From: an uncultured Bacilli bacterium | GTDB taxonomy: Bacteria; Bacillota_I; Bacilli_A; RF39; UBA660 | Assembly: GCA_947628685.1 (NCBI GenBank) | Contig: CANRAT010000069.1 | Location: 1 to 6,058, forward strand | Length of the DNA: 6,058 bases | Direction: 5' to 3' | Part shown: positions 1-6,050 of the stretch, piece by piece | Layout: the number at the start of each line of letters is the position of its first letter | Position numbering within the stretch: the first letter of the stretch is position 1 | The notes under the pieces: generated by a model | What the model was told of the DNA's origin: nothing | The model's input: the letters and a program-made list of their open reading frames with translations, nothing else | The model's database searches: none | Translations under genes and position numbers: made by a program

Positions 1-29
1 GAGAGGCAAAGTCTCAATGAAGTAGAAAA

Positions 30-49
30 AAATGCCAGTGATGGCATTT
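30..49. terminator. Hairpin, terminator-like, best read leftward
   Basis: Positions 30-37 (AAATGCCA) pair perfectly with 42-49 (TGGCATTT) around a GTGA loop, an 8-bp stem. Adenines at 26-29 precede it, so on the minus strand the stem is followed by a T-run, the form of an intrinsic terminator. On the plus strand only a few T bases follow before GG, so it is weaker there. No leftward gene is visible immediately to its right, so its job is unclear. It may block antisense transcripts or serve as the end of a rightward gene lying left of the window. Confidence 0.45.
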
Positions 50-76
50 AGGTCAAAATTTATTTTGACTTTTGTT
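50..76 (+). terminator. Probable rightward terminator upstream of ligA
   Basis: GTCAAAA (52-58) pairs with TTTTGAC (63-69) around a TTTA loop. The stem can extend by a G-T wobble and an A-T pair (50-51 with 70-71). It is followed by a short T-rich tail (70-73 TTTT, then GTT). This fits a weak intrinsic terminator for a rightward gene ending at or left of the window start. It would isolate the ligA promoter from upstream transcription. Confidence 0.45.
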
Positions 77-88
77 CTAAAATTTGTA

Positions 89-117
89 TTTAAAAAGAGT
101 TAGTATTGTGGTATAAT
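89..117 (+). promoter_or_regulatory. Promoter of the ligA-pflB-pflA operon
   Basis: A perfect -10 box TATAAT lies at 112-117 and is preceded by TGG, giving an extended -10 (TGnTATAAT, 109-117). With a 17-base spacer the -35 box is TTTAAA (89-94), matching four of six consensus positions. Transcription should begin near 123-125, at or inside the ligA ribosome binding site, so the leader is only about ten bases long. This is a sigma-A type promoter by inspection. No operator or riboswitch is evident between it and the gene. Confidence 0.75.
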
Positions 118-122
118 TAAGT

Positions 123-129
123 AGGTGAT
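123..129 (+). promoter_or_regulatory. ligA ribosome binding site (decides the start)
   Basis: AGGTGAT lies four bases before the ATG at 134, with the AGGTG core six bases away. A GTG at 125 is in the same reading frame but lies inside this site and at the expected transcription start, so it cannot be the real start. ATG 134 is chosen. Confidence 0.75.
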
Positions 130-133
130 AAAG

Positions 134-2125
134 ATGGATATAAAGAAAAGAATAGATGAACTAATAAAAATAATAAACAAAGCAAATTATGATTATCACA
201 CACTAGATAATCCTACAATAACAGATCAAGAATATGATAGTTTAATGGATGAATTAATAAGATTAGAAAGTGAAAATCCATCTTTAGTAAGAGAAGATTC
301 ACCAACTGTTAGAATTGGTGGAGAAGTAATAAGTGATTTTAAAAAAGTGACACACACTATACCTATGATGAGTTTAGGTGATATATTTAATGAAGATGAA
401 ATACTTGCTTTTGATGAAAGAGTTAGAAAAGTAATTCCCAATCCTGAATATGTATGTGAACTTAAAATAGATGGACTTAGTGTATCACTACTTTATGAAA
501 ACGGGAAACTCATAAAAGGCGCAACAAGAGGAGATGGAATGGTTGGAGAAGATATCACACATAATGTAAAAACAATAAAAAATATACCACTGTCACTACC
601 TAATGATATAACAATTGAGGTTCGCGGTGAGATATATATGCCAAAGTCTTCATTTGCTAAATTAAATGAAGAAAGAATTAAAAAAGGTGAAAAAGAATTT
701 GCAAATCCTAGAAATGCCGCTGCAGGTTCAGTAAGACAGTTAGATAGTAAAATAACAAGTGAAAGAAACTTATCAACATTTATGTATCATATCCCACATC
801 CAGATGAATTTGATATAAAAACACAAGAAGAAGCACTCGAGTTTATGAAGGGTTTAACACTCACAGTAAATCCAAATATAAAAAAAGTTAAAAGTATAAA
901 AGAAGTAATAGAATATGTTAATTCTTGGCAAAACAAAAGAAAAGATTTACCTTATGAAATAGACGGTATAGTTATTAAAGTTAATAGTTTTAAAGACCAA
1001 CAAAAATTAGGAGTTACTGCCCGTACTCCAAAATGGGCAATAGCCTATAAATTTCCTGCAGAAGAAGTACTGACTAAACTAAATAATATAGAACTTAATG
1101 TAGGTAGAACAGGTAAGGTAACGCCAAGAGCAGATCTTGCTCCAGTACGTTTAATGGGAAGTGTGATTAGTAGTGCGACACTTAATAATCAGGATTATAT
1201 AAAAGAAAAAGATATAAGAATTGGAGATATTGTATCAATAAGAAAAGCAGGAGATGTAATACCTGAGGTAGTTGAGGTTAAAAAAGAAAGAAGAAACGGG
1301 TCTGAATTACCATTTGAAATGCCAGATACATGCCCTATATGTAAAACTAAACTAATAAAAAAAGAAGGAGAAGTCGCATACTTTTGTCCAAATAAAAACT
1401 GTGATGCAAGAAATATAGAAGGCCTTATACATTTCTCAAGTAGAGATGCTATGAACATAGAAGGATTTGGAGAACAAATTGTTGAAGATTTCTACAATAT
1501 GGGATATTTAAAAAATATAAATGACTATTATAAACTAAAAGAACATAAAGAAACTCTAATGGAACTTGAAGGATTTGGAGAAAAAAGTATTAGTAATTTA
1601 CTCACTAATATAGAAAATAGTAAAAATAATTCACTTGAAAAATTAATATTTGGACTTGGAATAAAACATGTAGGTAAAAAGACAGCAAAAATATTAAGTG
1701 AACATTTCAGTACAATTGATAATTTAATGAGTGCTAGTTTAGATGAGTTATCTATTATACCTGATATTGGTGTGAAGATTGCAAACAGTATAGTAGATTA
1801 CTTTAATGAAGAAAAAAATAAAGAATTAATAGAAAATTTAAAAAATAATGATGTCAATATGACATATATAGGAAAAGAAAAAAATATAAATGAACTTTTT
1901 TCTGGTAAGACTTTTGTACTTACAGGAACACTTAGTTCACTCACTCGTGATGAAGCACGTGATTTAATAGAGGAGTTAGGCGGTAAAAATACAAGTTCAG
2001 TAAGTAAAAAAACAGATGTAGTAATAACAGGTGCATCACCTGGTAGTAAATATGATGATGCTAAAAGCCTTGGTATTACAATATGGAATGAAGAAGAATT
2101 TATAAATAATACGAGGAGGATATAA
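134..2125 (+). CDS. ligA: NAD+-dependent DNA ligase LigA
   Basis: This 663-residue protein has the family's usual length (about 665-670) and is complete. LigA seals 3'-OH/5'-phosphate nicks in duplex DNA during replication and repair, using NAD+ to adenylate itself; it is cytosolic and normally essential. Domains in order are: Ia N-terminal region (YHTLDNPTITDQEYD, about 20-35); adenylation domain with the nucleotidyl motif ELKIDG, catalytic Lys111, TRGDGMVGED (131-140), EVRGEIYMP (162-170), NPRNAAAGSVRQLD (191-204) and YEIDGIVIKV (274-283); OB fold with NVGRTGKVTPRA (322-333) and KAGDVIPEV (371-379); zinc finger Cys400, Cys403, Cys418, Cys423; helix-hairpin-helix region with EGFGE (443-447, 479-483) and GLGIKHVG (507-514); and a C-terminal BRCT domain (about 588-660, FSGKTFVLTGTL). 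ATG 134 is preferred over the in-frame GTG at 125 because of the ribosome binding site. The stop overlaps the pflB start by one base. Identification is very secure. Confidence 0.98.
   Translation: MDIKKRIDELIKIINKANYDYHTLDNPTITDQEYDSLMDELIRLESENPSLVREDSPTVRIGGEVISDFKKVTHTIPMMSLGDIFNEDEILAFDERVRKVIPNPEYVCELKIDGLSVSLLYENGKLIKGATRGDGMVGEDITHNVKTIKNIPLSLPNDITIEVRGEIYMPKSSFAKLNEERIKKGEKEFANPRNAAAGSVRQLDSKITSERNLSTFMYHIPHPDEFDIKTQEEALEFMKGLTLTVNPNIKKVKSIKEVIEYVNSWQNKRKDLPYEIDGIVIKVNSFKDQQKLGVTARTPKWAIAYKFPAEEVLTKLNNIELNVGRTGKVTPRADLAPVRLMGSVISSATLNNQDYIKEKDIRIGDIVSIRKAGDVIPEVVEVKKERRNGSELPFEMPDTCPICKTKLIKKEGEVAYFCPNKNCDARNIEGLIHFSSRDAMNIEGFGEQIVEDFYNMGYLKNINDYYKLKEHKETLMELEGFGEKSISNLLTNIENSKNNSLEKLIFGLGIKHVGKKTAKILSEHFSTIDNLMSASLDELSIIPDIGVKIANSIVDYFNEEKNKELIENLKNNDVNMTYIGKEKNINELFSGKTFVLTGTLSSLTRDEARDLIEELGGKNTSSVSKKTDVVITGASPGSKYDDAKSLGITIWNEEEFINNTRRI
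2114..2120 (+). promoter_or_regulatory. Strong pflB ribosome binding site inside the ligA end
   Basis: AGGAGGA, with a full AGGAGG core at 2114-2119, lies five bases before the pflB ATG and within the last codons of ligA (they encode the terminal Arg-Arg-Ile). It is a much stronger site than those of ligA or pflA. This suggests pflB is translated at a higher rate than ligA from the same message. Confidence 0.85.
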
Positions 2126-4350
2126 TGAACGAGTGGGAAGGTTTTAAAGGAACAAAATGGAAAAGTGTTATAGATGTTGAAAACTTTATTGTAAGTAACT
2201 ATAAAGAATATACAAGTGATGATAAATTTTTAACAGGTATAAGTAAAAAGACAAGTAAAGTATGGAATAAATGTAAGAAACTACTTTCAAAAGAAGCAAT
2301 AAGTGGTGTGCTTGATGTAGAAACATTTATAATGAGTGGAATAGATAATTTTGATGTTGGATATATAGATAGGCCAAATGAGGTTATAGTTGGTCTTCAA
2401 ACAGATGAACCACTAAAGAGAATAGTTAATCCATATGGTGGTATGAGAATGGTAAAAAAATCACTAGAAGCATATGGATATCACTTAGATAAAGAATTAG
2501 AAAACTATTTTACAGAATTTAGAAAAACTCATAACGATGGAGTATTTGATGCATATACTGATGAAATACGTATTGCTCGTCATAATCATTTAATAACAGG
2601 ACTTCCTGATGCATATGGAAGAGGAAGAATAATAGGTGATTATAGACGTCTTGCTTTATATGGAGCGGATTACTTAATAGAAAGTAAGAAAAAAGATTTA
2701 TCTAAAATAAAAGATTTAAGTATAATGTCTAATATAGGTTTAAGAGAAGAAGTAAGTGAACAAATAAAGGCTTTAAACCTAATAAAGAAAATGGCAGAAA
2801 GATATGGATTTGATGTATCACGTCCTGCAAGGAGTGCAAAAGAAGCAATACAGTGGACATATTTTGCATACTTAGCCGCTATAAAACAGAATAACGGTGC
2901 TGCAACAAGTATAGGAAGAAATACAACATTCTTTGATATATATATTGAAAGAGATATAGAAAAAGGAATATTAACAGAGGAAGAAGCACAAGAATTAATA
3001 GATCAATATGTAATTAAATTAAGATTAGTTCGTCACTTAAGAACTCCTGAATATAATGAACTTTTTGCAGGAGATCCAACTTGGGTAACAGAATCTATAG
3101 CAGGGATGTTAGATGACGATAGATCTCTTGTAACTAAAACATCATTTCGTATATTAAACACATTAAATAATATAGGTGAGTCAGCAGAACCTAATTTAAC
3201 AGTACTTTGGAGTACTAAACTTCCAGAAGGATTTAAAAACTTTGCAAGTAAAATGTCAATTAAGACACATACTTTACAGTTTGAAAATGACGATTTAATG
3301 AGACCAATATATGGTAGTGATTACGCTATTAGTTGTTGTGTATCCGCACTTAAAATAGGTTACCAATCACAGTTTTTTGGCGCTCGTATAAACTTTGTTA
3401 AAGTATTGCTTTATGCATTAAATGGAGGAAGAGATGAAATAACGGGAGATTTGGTAATAGATGGAATAGAGAGTCTTGAAGGAGAATACCTAGACTGCGA
3501 AGAAGTATTAAAACTTTTTGATAAAGTATTAAATAAGACTGTAAAAATATATGTAGATGCATTAAATATAATTCATTATATGCATGATAAATATGCATAC
3601 GAAAGTAGTCAAATGGCATTTATAAATACAAGTCCTGAATATTTAATGGCATTTGGACTTGCAGGAATATCAATCGTAACAGATTCATTTTCTGCAATAG
3701 AGTATGGACGCGTTAGAGTAAAAAGAGATGAACGTGGTCTTACTCAAGCGTTTGATATAGAATTTGATTATCCAAGATATGGTAATAATGATGATCACGT
3801 AGATGGCATAGCAAAGAATTTAGTAAAAAGAGTATTTAGGGAACTTAAAAAATATCCACTTTATAAAAATGCTATACCGACTTTATCACTCCTTACAATT
3901 ACATCTAATGTAGTTTATGGTAAACATACAGGGGCTACTCCAGATGGTAGAAAAGCAAAAACTCCTTTCTCACCTGGAGCAAATCCAACACAAGGTGCAG
4001 ATAAATCAGGCGCACTTGCTTCACTTTCATCAGTTGCTAAAATACCTTATAAAGATTGTTGTCAAGATGGAATTTCAAATACGTTCTCAATTACTCCAAA
4101 TGCACTTGGAAATGATGATACGGCAAGAATATCTAATTTAGTTAAAATACTCGATGGATATTTTAAAAGTGGCGCACATCACTTAAATGTTAATGTACTT
4201 GATAAGCAACTTTTGATAGATGCTATGAATAATCCTAACAAATATCCAAATCTTACAATAAGAGTATCAGGATATGCAGTTAACTTTAATAAACTAACAC
4301 GTGAACAAAAAGAAGAAGTAATAAGTAGGACATTCCATGACAAAATTTAA
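2125..4350 (+). CDS. pflB: Pyruvate formate-lyase (formate C-acetyltransferase) PflB
   Basis: This 741-residue glycyl radical enzyme is slightly shorter than the 760-residue E. coli PflB and is complete. It converts pyruvate and CoA to acetyl-CoA and formate, the oxygen-sensitive core step of mixed-acid fermentation in the cytosol. The N-terminal domain carries DAYGRGRIIGDYRR (162-175). The catalytic pair Cys404-Cys405 sits in SDYAISCCVSAL, the PFL-specific double cysteine. DPTW (317-320), FGARINFVK (418-426) and SAIEYGRVRVKRDE (523-536) match PflB rather than diol dehydratases or other glycyl radical enzymes. The radical glycine is Gly716 in TIRVSGYAVNFNKL, followed by the typical ending EEVISRTF. 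ATG 2125 overlaps the ligA stop (TAATG) and has a strong AGGAGG site. The pflA gene for its activase follows with overlap. No key residue is missing. Confidence 0.98.
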   Translation: MNEWEGFKGTKWKSVIDVENFIVSNYKEYTSDDKFLTGISKKTSKVWNKCKKLLSKEAISGVLDVETFIMSGIDNFDVGYIDRPNEVIVGLQTDEPLKRIVNPYGGMRMVKKSLEAYGYHLDKELENYFTEFRKTHNDGVFDAYTDEIRIARHNHLITGLPDAYGRGRIIGDYRRLALYGADYLIESKKKDLSKIKDLSIMSNIGLREEVSEQIKALNLIKKMAERYGFDVSRPARSAKEAIQWTYFAYLAAIKQNNGAATSIGRNTTFFDIYIERDIEKGILTEEEAQELIDQYVIKLRLVRHLRTPEYNELFAGDPTWVTESIAGMLDDDRSLVTKTSFRILNTLNNIGESAEPNLTVLWSTKLPEGFKNFASKMSIKTHTLQFENDDLMRPIYGSDYAISCCVSALKIGYQSQFFGARINFVKVLLYALNGGRDEITGDLVIDGIESLEGEYLDCEEVLKLFDKVLNKTVKIYVDALNIIHYMHDKYAYESSQMAFINTSPEYLMAFGLAGISIVTDSFSAIEYGRVRVKRDERGLTQAFDIEFDYPRYGNNDDHVDGIAKNLVKRVFRELKKYPLYKNAIPTLSLLTITSNVVYGKHTGATPDGRKAKTPFSPGANPTQGADKSGALASLSSVAKIPYKDCCQDGISNTFSITPNALGNDDTARISNLVKILDGYFKSGAHHLNVNVLDKQLLIDAMNNPNKYPNLTIRVSGYAVNFNKLTREQKEEVISRTFHDKI
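4327..4330 (+). promoter_or_regulatory. pflA ribosome binding site within pflB
   Basis: AGGA lies six bases before the pflA ATG at 4337, inside the final pflB codons. It is a modest site. Ribosomes finishing pflB at 4350, only 14 bases past the pflA start, could reinitiate there, which would keep the activase at a lower level than its substrate enzyme. Confidence 0.55.
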
Positions 4351-5059
4351 GGAAGGTTATATTAATTCAGTTGAGACAATGGGCCTTGTTGATGGTCCAG
4401 GCATTAGAATAGTTATTTTTATGCAAGGTTGCCCATTGAGATGCTTGTTTTGTCACAATCCAGAAACTTGGGAAGTTAAAAGTGATAAAAAAATGTCATC
4501 TAAAGAAGTAGTAGATGAAATAAGAAAATATAGACCTTATATAGAAATGGGTGGTGGGGTTACCTTCTCAGGTGGCGAGCCACTCTTTCAATCAGAATTT
4601 TTACTTGAGATGTTAAAGATGTGCAAAAAAGCAGGAATACATACTGCAATTGATACAGCAGGTTGTGGATATAATAAAAAGTATTTAGATGAAATACTTA
4701 AATATACTGATTTAGTTATATTAGATATTAAAGCAATAGATGATTTAAATTATAAAAAAATCACAGGTAAGGATATGTCTAGTTTTAACTTCTTTGTAAC
4801 TAGATTAAACAAGTCTAATACTCCACTTTGGATAAGGCAAGTAATAGTGCCAACTATAAATGATAATGAAGAATATATATTATCTTTAAAAGAATATCTA
4901 AAACAATTTAAAAATATAGAAAATATAGAACTTCTTCCATATCATACAATGAGTATAGAAAAATATGAGAAATTAAAAATAAAATATAGATTAAATGGTA
5001 TAGAAGATATGGATAAAGAAAAAATTAAAGAATTGGAAAAAAAGTTAAAAGAAATATAA
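4337..5059 (+). CDS. pflA: Pyruvate formate-lyase activating enzyme PflA (radical SAM)
   Basis: This 240-residue protein is close to the family norm (about 245). It uses a [4Fe-4S] cluster and S-adenosylmethionine to abstract a hydrogen from the PflB glycine (Gly716 of the neighbouring gene), switching that enzyme on under anoxia. The N-terminus, with SVETMGLVDGPGIR (11-24), is typical of PflA. The cluster motif CX3CX2C is Cys32, Cys36, Cys39 in GCPLRCLFCHNPETW. The SAM-binding stretch GGGVTFSGGEP is at 72-82, LDIKAID at 129-135, WIRQVIVP at 165-172 and ELLPYHTM at 198-205. There is no extra eight-iron ferredoxin insert between the cluster motif and the SAM motif, which separates it from activases of glycerol or choline lyases. 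The start at 4337 overlaps pflB by 14 bases and gives a full-length N-terminus. The last 30 residues are lysine- and glutamate-rich. Confidence 0.97.
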   Translation: MTKFKEGYINSVETMGLVDGPGIRIVIFMQGCPLRCLFCHNPETWEVKSDKKMSSKEVVDEIRKYRPYIEMGGGVTFSGGEPLFQSEFLLEMLKMCKKAGIHTAIDTAGCGYNKKYLDEILKYTDLVILDIKAIDDLNYKKITGKDMSSFNFFVTRLNKSNTPLWIRQVIVPTINDNEEYILSLKEYLKQFKNIENIELLPYHTMSIEKYEKLKIKYRLNGIEDMDKEKIKELEKKLKEI

Positions 5060-5079
5060 AAAGTTATGTTGATGTGTTT

Positions 5080-5109
5080 AAAAAAAATAATCGTTTGATT
5101 ATTTTTTTT
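5080..5109. terminator. Bidirectional terminator between pflA and arginase
   Basis: A perfect 13-bp stem (AAAAAAAATAATC at 5080-5092 with its complement at 5097-5109) closes a four-base GTTT loop. Each arm supplies an A8 or T8 run, so read from either side the hairpin carries a terminal U-tract. It lies 20 bases past the pflA stop. The arginase stop codon (5099-5101 on the minus strand) is inside the stem. The stem contains just one G-C pair, so termination may be leaky and dependent on the T-run. Confidence 0.7.
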
Positions 5110-5971
5110 CTATTATATTATTTAAAATATTAAGTGCAATATTAAGAGTTTTATTATTTATATCGTTATCAGGATTAAATTCAACTAAATCAAATGATTT
5201 TATATTATCTATATTTTTAATTAAAATATCAATTGTTTTTTTAACTATTTCTAAATTAATTCCATTTATTTCAGGAACAGATACACCAGGTGCTATTTTA
5301 GGATCAATTACATCTAAGTCATAACTTATATGCATACCAGATGTATTATTAGTTGCTATTTTTATTGCTTCATTTAAAACTTTATCTATACCAAGTCTAT
5401 TTATATCTTCACAAGTAAATACACTAACTCCCATTTTTTTAATATTATTCAGTTCATCTTCTTTATTAATCTCATCTGATCTATATCCAACAACAACAGT
5501 ATTTTTAGGATTGTAATACTCATCATCATAAAATTTAGTTAAATCCTTACATATACCATTTAAAGCAGCTAAAGGAAGTCCGTGTAAATTACCTGTAATA
5601 GTAGTTTCAAAAGTATTATAATCTAAATGGGCATCTATCCATATAATACCTATATTTTTATTTATCTTTTTACTTCCCAATGCACTTCCAATAGCAATAC
5701 TATGATCTCCACCTATAGTAATAGGGAAGGCATTATCATTAAGTGTATAAATAATTTTATCATACAATCTATTATTAAAATCATTTACCGCACTTAAATT
5801 TTTTTTTAAATCATTTTCATCTTTACTTTTTTTTATATTTTGTTTATTTAAAGTAATAATTTCATTAATTTTATCACTATTTAAGTTTTTACTAATTAAT
5901 AAGGGACCTTTATTAGAACCATCTACATCTACTCCTAAATCACTGCATGCATTTATTATGTTTATTTTCAT
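5099..5971 (-). CDS. Arginase-family ureohydrolase (probable arginase)
   Basis: This 290-residue cytosolic enzyme of the arginase/agmatinase fold probably hydrolyses L-arginine to L-ornithine and urea at a two-manganese centre. Metal ligands are all visible: His90 (TIGGDHS), Asp113, His115 and Asp117 (WIDAHLDYNT), Asp218 and Asp220 (SYDLDVIDP). TGNLHGLPLA (127-136) is the arginase-type segment, with His130 matching the catalytic proton-shuttle histidine. It argues against agmatinase and formimidoylglutamase. VEFNPDND (263-270) matches the arginase C-terminal motif. Departures from common arginases are GVSVPE (229-234) where GTGTPV or GVGTPV is usual, and RSDEINKED (164-172) in the substrate-carboxylate loop. 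The start is taken at 5971, which has GGTGAT just upstream and begins MKINII like the family. An in-frame ATG at 5989 would add six residues but falls in the predicted -10 box. It is convergent with pflA. Arginase is likely, with substrate unproven. Confidence 0.85.
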   Translation of the reverse strand: MKINIINACSDLGVDVDGSNKGPLLISKNLNSDKINEIITLNKQNIKKSKDENDLKKNLSAVNDFNNRLYDKIIYTLNDNAFPITIGGDHSIAIGSALGSKKINKNIGIIWIDAHLDYNTFETTITGNLHGLPLAALNGICKDLTKFYDDEYYNPKNTVVVGYRSDEINKEDELNNIKKMGVSVFTCEDINRLGIDKVLNEAIKIATNNTSGMHISYDLDVIDPKIAPGVSVPEINGINLEIVKKTIDILIKNIDNIKSFDLVEFNPDNDINNKTLNIALNILNNIIEKK

Positions 5972-5974
5972 GAA

Positions 5975-5980
5975 ATCACC
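5975..5980 (-). promoter_or_regulatory. Arginase ribosome binding site (decides the start)
   Basis: On the minus strand GGTGAT (5980 to 5975) lies three bases before the ATG at 5971, with the GGTGA core four bases away. It is nearly the same sequence as the ligA site. It supports ATG 5971 over the upstream in-frame ATG at 5989, which has no comparable site. Confidence 0.7.
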
Positions 5981-5987
5981 ATAAAAC

Positions 5988-6016
5988 ATGTTAAATTAAA
6001 ATTTTATTATTGTCAA
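5988..6016 (-). promoter_or_regulatory. Predicted arginase promoter
   Basis: On the minus strand a perfect -35 box TTGACA (6016 to 6011) is followed after 17 bases by TAACAT (5993 to 5988), which matches four of six -10 positions. Transcription would start near 5981, immediately before the ribosome binding site, giving a leader of about ten bases as at ligA. The -35 box is one half of the 6011-6025 palindrome, so this promoter sits back to back with the outward one. Confidence 0.55.
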
Positions 6017-6025
6017 GTCTTGACA
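6011..6025. repeat. Palindrome holding two back-to-back -35 boxes
   Basis: TGTCAAG (6011-6017) and CTTGACA (6019-6025) are perfect inverted repeats around a single T. Each arm contains TTGACA reading outward, one per strand. The element may simply be two -35 boxes, or also an operator for a dimeric repressor. The sequence does not distinguish these. Confidence 0.8.
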
Positions 6026-6050
6026 CGTAGGGGGGGGGGCGTGATAAAAT
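6020..6050 (+). promoter_or_regulatory. Predicted outward promoter with a poly-G spacer
   Basis: A perfect TTGACA (6020-6025) precedes either TAAAAT at 6045-6050 (five of six matches, preceded by TGA as an extended -10, spacer 19) or GATAAA at 6043-6048 (four of six, spacer 17). The spacer holds ten consecutive G bases. Start of transcription would be about 6055-6058, so the controlled gene lies right of the window. The stretch after 6026 has stops in all three forward frames, so it is not coding. Confidence 0.55.
6030..6039. repeat. G10 homopolymer tract
   Basis: Ten G bases in a row sit between the -35 and -10 boxes of the outward promoter, flanked by CACG (6024-6027) and CGTG (6040-6043), which are complementary. 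It is the only long G or C run in the window, whereas A and T runs of eight or nine are common. Such tracts change length by slipped-strand mispairing. A sequencing artefact near a contig edge is the main alternative. Confidence 0.85.

Noticed and set aside
1..51. Possible 3' end of an upstream gene: one frame runs from 1 to a TAG at 49-51, another ends at TAG 23-25, a third at TGA 16-18.
   Set aside because: Seven to sixteen codons give no recognisable product, and the first of these would run through the 30-49 hairpin. I cannot tell which frame, if any, is real.
125..133. GTG at 125 as the ligA start.
   Set aside because: It overlaps the AGGTGAT ribosome site and the predicted transcription start; ATG 134 is well placed and matches the family N-terminus.
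226..441. Leftward open frame of about 71 codons inside ligA; similar ones at 1195-1458 and 3398-3619.
   Set aside because: They are antisense to strongly conserved enzyme domains, with no recognisable domain in their translations. They are shadows of the real genes.
3917..4141. Rightward open frame of about 74 codons within pflB.
   Set aside because: It is an out-of-frame reading of conserved PflB sequence, with a low-complexity Gln/Leu-rich product and no domain.
5972..5989. ATG at 5989 as the arginase start, adding six residues.
   Set aside because: It has no good ribosome site, falls within the predicted -10 box, and the extra residues precede the normal family N-terminus.
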